NCBI GenBank assembly: GCA_021783685.1
Contig: JAJXTQ010000006.1
Coordinates: 1 to 17,871 of the forward strand
Direction of reading: 5' to 3'
Length of the DNA stretch: 17,871 nt
From: Pseudomonadota bacterium
Lineage (GTDB): Bacteria; Pseudomonadota; Gammaproteobacteria; UBA5335
Every line of letters starts with the position of its first letter. Positions within the stretch are counted from its first letter, which is position 1. Below, one piece after another: positions 14,599 to 17,871 of this stretch. Position numbers and translations under genes: made by a program. A model generated the notes under the pieces. That model searched no databases. It worked only from the letters and a program-made list of their open reading frames with translations, and was not told the origin of the DNA.

Positions 14599-16107
14599 AT
14601 GGCTTTGTCTCCCGGTATCCGTTTTCAGCGCCTCGATGCGCTGCGTCTGTCGGCCGGCTTCGCGCGGCTGCCTGCGGCGTTCCACACTCGCTTGCCGCCC
14701 ACGCCCTTGCCTGCGCCCTATCTCGTCGCCGGCAGCGCGGATGCCGCCGTCTTGCTGGGGCTGGATCCGGAGCTGATCGATCACCCCGATTTCCCGGCCC
14801 TGTTCGCCGGCAACTGCTTGCCGGCGGGGGCCGAGCCTCTGGCCGCGGTGTATTCCGGGCATCAGTTCGGCGTCTGGGCCGGGCAGCTCGGCGACGGCCG
14901 CGCGCATCTGCTGGGCGAGGTCGAGAGCGCAGCCGGCCCGCTGGAAATCCAGCTCAAGGGCGCCGGCCCCACGCCCTATTCGCGCTTTGCCGACGGCCGC
15001 GCGGTGTTGCGCTCCTCGATCCGCGAATTTCTCGCTTCCGAGGCCATGGCCGCGCTGGGCGTGCCCACCACGCGCGCCCTGTGCGTGATCGGCTCGGCTG
15101 CGCCGGTGCAGCGTGAAACCCGGGAGACCGCGGCGGTGGTGACGCGTCTTGCGCCGAGCTTCGTGCGTTTCGGTTCCTTCGAGCATTGGCATGCCCAGGA
15201 CCGCACGGCCGAGCTCCGCACCTTGGCCGACCATGTCATCGACCGTTTCCGGCCGGCGCTGCGCGAGGCCGCGCAGCCCTATGCCGCCTTCCTGACCGAC
15301 GTTGCGCGCCGTACCGGCGAGCTCATCGCGCACTGGCAGGCGGTGGGCTTCATGCACGGGGTGATGAACACGGACAACATGTCGATCCTCGGCCTGACGC
15401 TCGACTACGGCCCGTTCGGCTTCATGGAAGCCTTCGATGCCGGTCACATCTGCAATCATTCCGACCACACCGGCCGCTACCAGTACCGCGCCCAGCCGCG
15501 CGTGGCGTACTGGAATCTCTACGTCCTCGGGGATGCCTTGAGTCCGCTCATCGGCCGGCCGGAATTGGTCAAGGACCTCGTCGACGCTGCCTTTCCCCCG
15601 GCCTTCGAGGCAACGTTCATGCAGTCGATGCGGGCCAAGCTGGGGCTGGCGACGGCGCGTGAAGACGACGCCGAACTCATCGATGCACTCTTCGGCCTGC
15701 TGCAGGCGGGACGGGCGGACTACCCCCTGTTCTTTCGCGGACTCAGCCAGTTGCCGGGGACGGTCGAGCCCGCGGCGCGCGGCCGCGTCGATGCCCCGGT
15801 GCGCGATCTGTTTCTCGACCGGCCGCGCTGCGACGCCTTCCTGGTCCGCTGGCGCGCGCGTCTGGCGGCCGAAGGCTCGGTCGACGCCGAGCGGCAGGCC
15901 GCGATGCGCGCGGTGAACCCCAGATATGTCCTGCGCAACTGGGTGGCCGAGGCAGCCATCCGGCGGGCGCGCGAGGGCGATTTCGGCGGCGTGGCCGAGG
16001 TGCTCACCTGTCTGCGCCGGCCATTCGACGAACACCCCTGGCTCGCGCACTATGCCGCGCCGCCGCCGGACTGGGCCGCGGGCCTTTCGGTGAGCTGTTC
16101 GAGCTGA
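14599..16107 (+). CDS. selO: Protein adenylyltransferase SelO (YdiU/UPF0061 pseudokinase fold)
   Basis: A 502-residue SelO. The family transfers AMP from ATP to Ser/Thr/Tyr of target proteins and is linked to oxidative stress through glutathionylation control. Motifs are complete: [31 protein letters not shown] with the ATP-binding Lys120, [11 protein letters not shown] with Asp259 and Asn260, and LDYGPFGF with metal-binding Asp269. Their spacing matches Lys113, Asp252, Asn253 and Asp262 of Pseudomonas syringae SelO with a constant shift of seven. The C-terminus SVSCSS carries Cys500, equivalent to the selenocysteine of eukaryotic SelO. ATG 14599 is preferred; in-frame TTG 14557 and GTG 14572 would add up to 14 residues. 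The FIST-domain gene follows 42 nt later on the same strand. Confidence 0.95.
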   Translation: MALSPGIRFQRLDALRLSAGFARLPAAFHTRLPPTPLPAPYLVAGSADAAVLLGLDPELIDHPDFPALFAGNCLPAGAEPLAAVYSGHQFGVWAGQLGDGRAHLLGEVESAAGPLEIQLKGAGPTPYSRFADGRAVLRSSIREFLASEAMAALGVPTTRALCVIGSAAPVQRETRETAAVVTRLAPSFVRFGSFEHWHAQDRTAELRTLADHVIDRFRPALREAAQPYAAFLTDVARRTGELIAHWQAVGFMHGVMNTDNMSILGLTLDYGPFGFMEAFDAGHICNHSDHTGRYQYRAQPRVAYWNLYVLGDALSPLIGRPELVKDLVDAAFPPAFEATFMQSMRAKLGLATAREDDAELIDALFGLLQAGRADYPLFFRGLSQLPGTVEPAARGRVDAPVRDLFLDRPRCDAFLVRWRARLAAEGSVDAERQAAMRAVNPRYVLRNWVAEAAIRRAREGDFGGVAEVLTCLRRPFDEHPWLAHYAAPPPDWAAGLSVSCSS

Positions 16108-16118
16108 GCGCCGGAGGG

Positions 16119-16145
16119 TGCGAAGAGGATAATTGCGAAGAGGAT
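16119..16145 (+). repeat. Tandem 15-nt duplication containing the Shine-Dalgarno of the FIST gene
   Basis: TGCGAAGAGGAT occurs at 16119-16130 and again at 16134-16145, period 15 nt (continuing AAT in the first copy and GAT in the second). The downstream copy places AAGAGG six nt before ATG 16150; the upstream copy is too far to serve that start. This looks like a recent local duplication of a ribosome-binding region. Confidence 0.6.
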
Positions 16146-16149
16146 GATC

Positions 16150-17292
16150 ATGACGCGGACGAAGGATGGGGCGACGGGTTTTCGGGTCGGACACGGCCGC
16201 AGCCAGCGCTGGCAGGAAGCGGTCGAGGCGGCCCTGCGCCAGCTCGGTGATCCGCCGTCAGGCGCCAATCTGGGGTTTGTCTATGTGACCGACCATCTGG
16301 CTCCGGCGGGTCGGGCCATCGTCAGCTATCTGCAGCAGGCCACCGGCGTGGAGGACTGGGTGGGTTCCACGGGCATCGGCATCCTCGCCACCGGCGTCGA
16401 GTATCTGGACGAGCCGGCGATCGTGATCATGCTGAGCGGCTTCCCGGAAGGCGAGTTTCAGGTGTTCTCGCCGGCAGCGGCTCCGCCGGCGTTGGGCAGC
16501 CGCACGCCCGGCGGCTTCGAGGCCGCCCATCTGGCGCTGGTGCATGCCGGTCCGCATGACGACGCCCTGCCGGCACAACTGGCCGATCTGTGTGCCGGCC
16601 TCGCGAGCGGTTATCTGGTGGGCGGCATCACCAGCTCGCGCACGCGGGCCTATCACTTCGCGCGCGCTGCCTTCGAGGAGCAGCTTTCGGGCGTGGTGTT
16701 TTCAGGCGCCGTGCCCGTTGCCGTGCGTCTCACCCAAGGCTGTTCGCCGCTCGCCGCCCACGCGCCGCGGCCCGTGATCACCGCGGGCGAGGGCAACACG
16801 ATCGCCACTCTGGATCATCGGCCGGCGCTCGACGTGCTCTGCGACGCGTTGGGCATCGCCGCCACCGATCCCGATCTGCGGGAACATCTGCAAGGCATAC
16901 ACCTCGGGCTGCCGGTGGCCGGATCGGATACCGGCGACTATCTGGTGCGCAACCTGCTCGGTCTCGACCGCAAGCACGGTCGGCTGGTCATCGGCGAACA
17001 GGTGCAGGTCGGCCAGTCCGTCCTGTTCTGCCGGCGCGACGCCCAAAGCGCCCACGAGGATCTGCTGCGCATGCTCGATGCGGTGCGCGCGGGGCTCGCC
17101 GGCCCGCCGCGCGGGGGTCTCTATTTTTCCTGCCTCGGCCGCGGCGAGCGCCTGTTCGGCCGCCGCTCGGCCGAGCTGGCCATCATCCAGGAACGGCTCG
17201 GGGATGTGCCGCTGGCCGGCTTTTTCTGCAACGGCGAAATCGCCCACGACCGGCTCTACGGCTATACCGGCGTGCTGCTGCTGTTCGGCTGA
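16150..17292 (+). CDS. FIST N-domain / FIST C-domain sensor protein
   Basis: A 380-residue stand-alone FIST protein. FIST domains are predicted ligand-sensing modules, often fused to histidine kinases, methyl-accepting proteins or GGDEF domains. FIST_N spans about 30-220, with NLGFVYVTDHL, a GSTGIGILATGVEYLDEPAIVIM block and LVGGITSSRTRAYHF. FIST_C spans about 225-365, with GLPVAGSDTGDYLVRNLLGLD, GGLYFSCLGRGERLFG and the closing GFFCNGEIAHDRLYGYTGVLLLFG. No output domain or membrane segment is attached, so the partner must be separate. ATG 16150 is preferred because AAGAGG lies six nt upstream; in-frame ATG 16144 abuts the Shine-Dalgarno. It follows selO by about 42 nt and is probably co-transcribed with it. 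The ligand cannot be deduced. Confidence 0.9.
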   Translation: MTRTKDGATGFRVGHGRSQRWQEAVEAALRQLGDPPSGANLGFVYVTDHLAPAGRAIVSYLQQATGVEDWVGSTGIGILATGVEYLDEPAIVIMLSGFPEGEFQVFSPAAAPPALGSRTPGGFEAAHLALVHAGPHDDALPAQLADLCAGLASGYLVGGITSSRTRAYHFARAAFEEQLSGVVFSGAVPVAVRLTQGCSPLAAHAPRPVITAGEGNTIATLDHRPALDVLCDALGIAATDPDLREHLQGIHLGLPVAGSDTGDYLVRNLLGLDRKHGRLVIGEQVQVGQSVLFCRRDAQSAHEDLLRMLDAVRAGLAGPPRGGLYFSCLGRGERLFGRRSAELAIIQERLGDVPLAGFFCNGEIAHDRLYGYTGVLLLFG

Positions 17293-17360
17293 GTTTGCAG
17301 GCCGGCTTCCCCTGACTGCGGCGCAAGCCCGGTGTCGCCCCCCGTATCCCACATCCCGAG

Positions 17361-17417
17361 CCATCGGCGTCCCCGCCAGCCGGTCACGACGGGCGGATGA
17401 AATCCGATGCCGATGGA
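17361..17417. promoter_or_regulatory. Long inverted repeat in the FIST / cytochrome gap
   Basis: CCATCGGC (17361-17368) pairs exactly with GCCGATGG (17410-17417), and the helix extends inward to 11 bp with one G-T pair. A smaller CCGCC/GGCGG stem can form inside. It ends 62 nt before the cytochrome ATG, so it is either a structured leader or a 3' structure of the selO-FIST transcript. An imperfect CCGGCTT/AAGCCCGG pair near 17302-17335 is another candidate 3' end. Confidence 0.35.
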
Positions 17418-17479
17418 CGCGTCGGGGATCGTCTGATAAACAGAACCGGGCAAGAATCAAAACAACAAGGGGATGGATC

Positions 17480-17871
17480 ATGAGTACGAAATATCGCGCC
17501 GTGGCAAGGAAAGGCCTTGCCGCCATGGCAATGCTGGCGGCCTCTTCCGCCGGTTTGGCAAGGGTCGATGCGTCCGAACGGGCGCAGATCGAGCGGGGAC
17601 GCTATCTGGTCAGGATTGCCGGGTGCAACGACTGTCATACCGCAGGCTACGCTCCGAGCGCAGGGAAGGTCGCCGAACAGGACTGGCTCATGGGTGACGG
17701 ACTCGGGCACAAAGGGCAGTGGGGAACGACCTATCCAGGTAATCTCCGAAACTACCTGAACGGCTTGTCCGAACAGCAATGGCTGGAGGTCGCCAAGACG
17801 GCCCGGTATCGGCCGCCCATGCCCTGGTTCACCTTGCATCAGATGGCCGATGAAGACTTGCGGGCGATCTA
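17480..17871 (+). CDS. Secreted c-type cytochrome, N-terminal part (truncated by window edge)
   Basis: 130 codons are visible before the edge. An n-region with basic residues (MSTKYRAVARKG) and a hydrophobic stretch (LAAMAMLAASSAGLA) form a Sec signal peptide, so the mature protein is periplasmic. After IERGRYLVRIAGCNDCHTAG comes one CxxCH haem site (Cys49, Cys52, His53). RPPMPWF supplies a likely distal Met ligand (Met114), followed by the helix ADEDLRAI that usually closes this fold. GQWGTTYPGNLRNYL is typical of electron-transfer cytochromes c in multi-enzyme oxidoreductase clusters. Start ATG 17480 has AAGGGG seven nt upstream. The C-terminus and any second haem lie outside the window, and the electron-transfer partner is unknown. 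Confidence 0.88.
   Translation, partial: MSTKYRAVARKGLAAMAMLAASSAGLARVDASERAQIERGRYLVRIAGCNDCHTAGYAPSAGKVAEQDWLMGDGLGHKGQWGTTYPGNLRNYLNGLSEQQWLEVAKTARYRPPMPWFTLHQMADEDLRAI

Noticed and set aside
14311..16194. 627-codon open frame on the - strand antisense to selO
   Set aside because: The product is a low-complexity Arg/Gly/His-rich chain with no domain. The + strand frame carries every SelO catalytic motif at the expected spacing.

Overview
The window is GC-rich, densely coded DNA that fits a chemolithotrophic or facultatively denitrifying proteobacterium. My best guess is Gammaproteobacteria, because of the gene order, the codon use, the OprC/NosA-type copper receptor and the bacterial SelO. 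The exact taxon cannot be read from the sequence. I see no tRNA, rRNA, CRISPR array, insertion sequence or integrase, so this looks like ordinary chromosome.

Positions 1-3958 (+) carry the [NiFe]-hydrogenase maturation operon hypF(partial)-hypC-hypD-hypE. The genes are nearly contiguous and two junctions are ATGA stop/start overlaps. HypF makes a thiocarboxamide on the HypE C-terminal Cys, HypE dehydrates it to a thiocyanate, and HypC-HypD builds the Fe(CN)2CO unit. hypE meets a membrane-bound diguanylate cyclase gene (3961-5205, -) tail to tail with only 2 nt between the stops.

Positions 5206-9683 (+) are an envelope-related stretch. A family-2 glycosyltransferase is translationally coupled to a metallo-beta-lactamase-fold hydrolase. 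After a 153-nt gap come a small Gly/Met-rich membrane protein, a PmtA-like SAM methyltransferase (GTGA overlap) and a two-HKD phospholipase D/cardiolipin-synthase-like enzyme. The last three suggest phospholipid head-group chemistry. The 318-nt gap at 9684-10001 holds an 11-bp perfect hairpin and a short stretch resembling the C-terminus of an FtsH-type protease.

Positions 10002-12305 (-) encode a TonB-dependent copper receptor with the CxxxM and HxM copper ligands of OprC. Further right on the minus strand, bolA is followed by three small genes I do not recognise (12589-14221), arranged as one operon. This is the least explained part of the window.

A 377-nt divergent region with two inverted repeats separates bolA from selO (protein AMPylase, +). 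selO is followed by a FIST-domain sensor protein whose leader contains a tandem 15-nt duplication including the Shine-Dalgarno sequence. The window ends inside a secreted monohaem c-type cytochrome gene, preceded by an 11-bp imperfect inverted repeat. The right half therefore has a redox/metal flavour (BolA, SelO, copper uptake, cytochrome c), though any functional link among these genes is inference.
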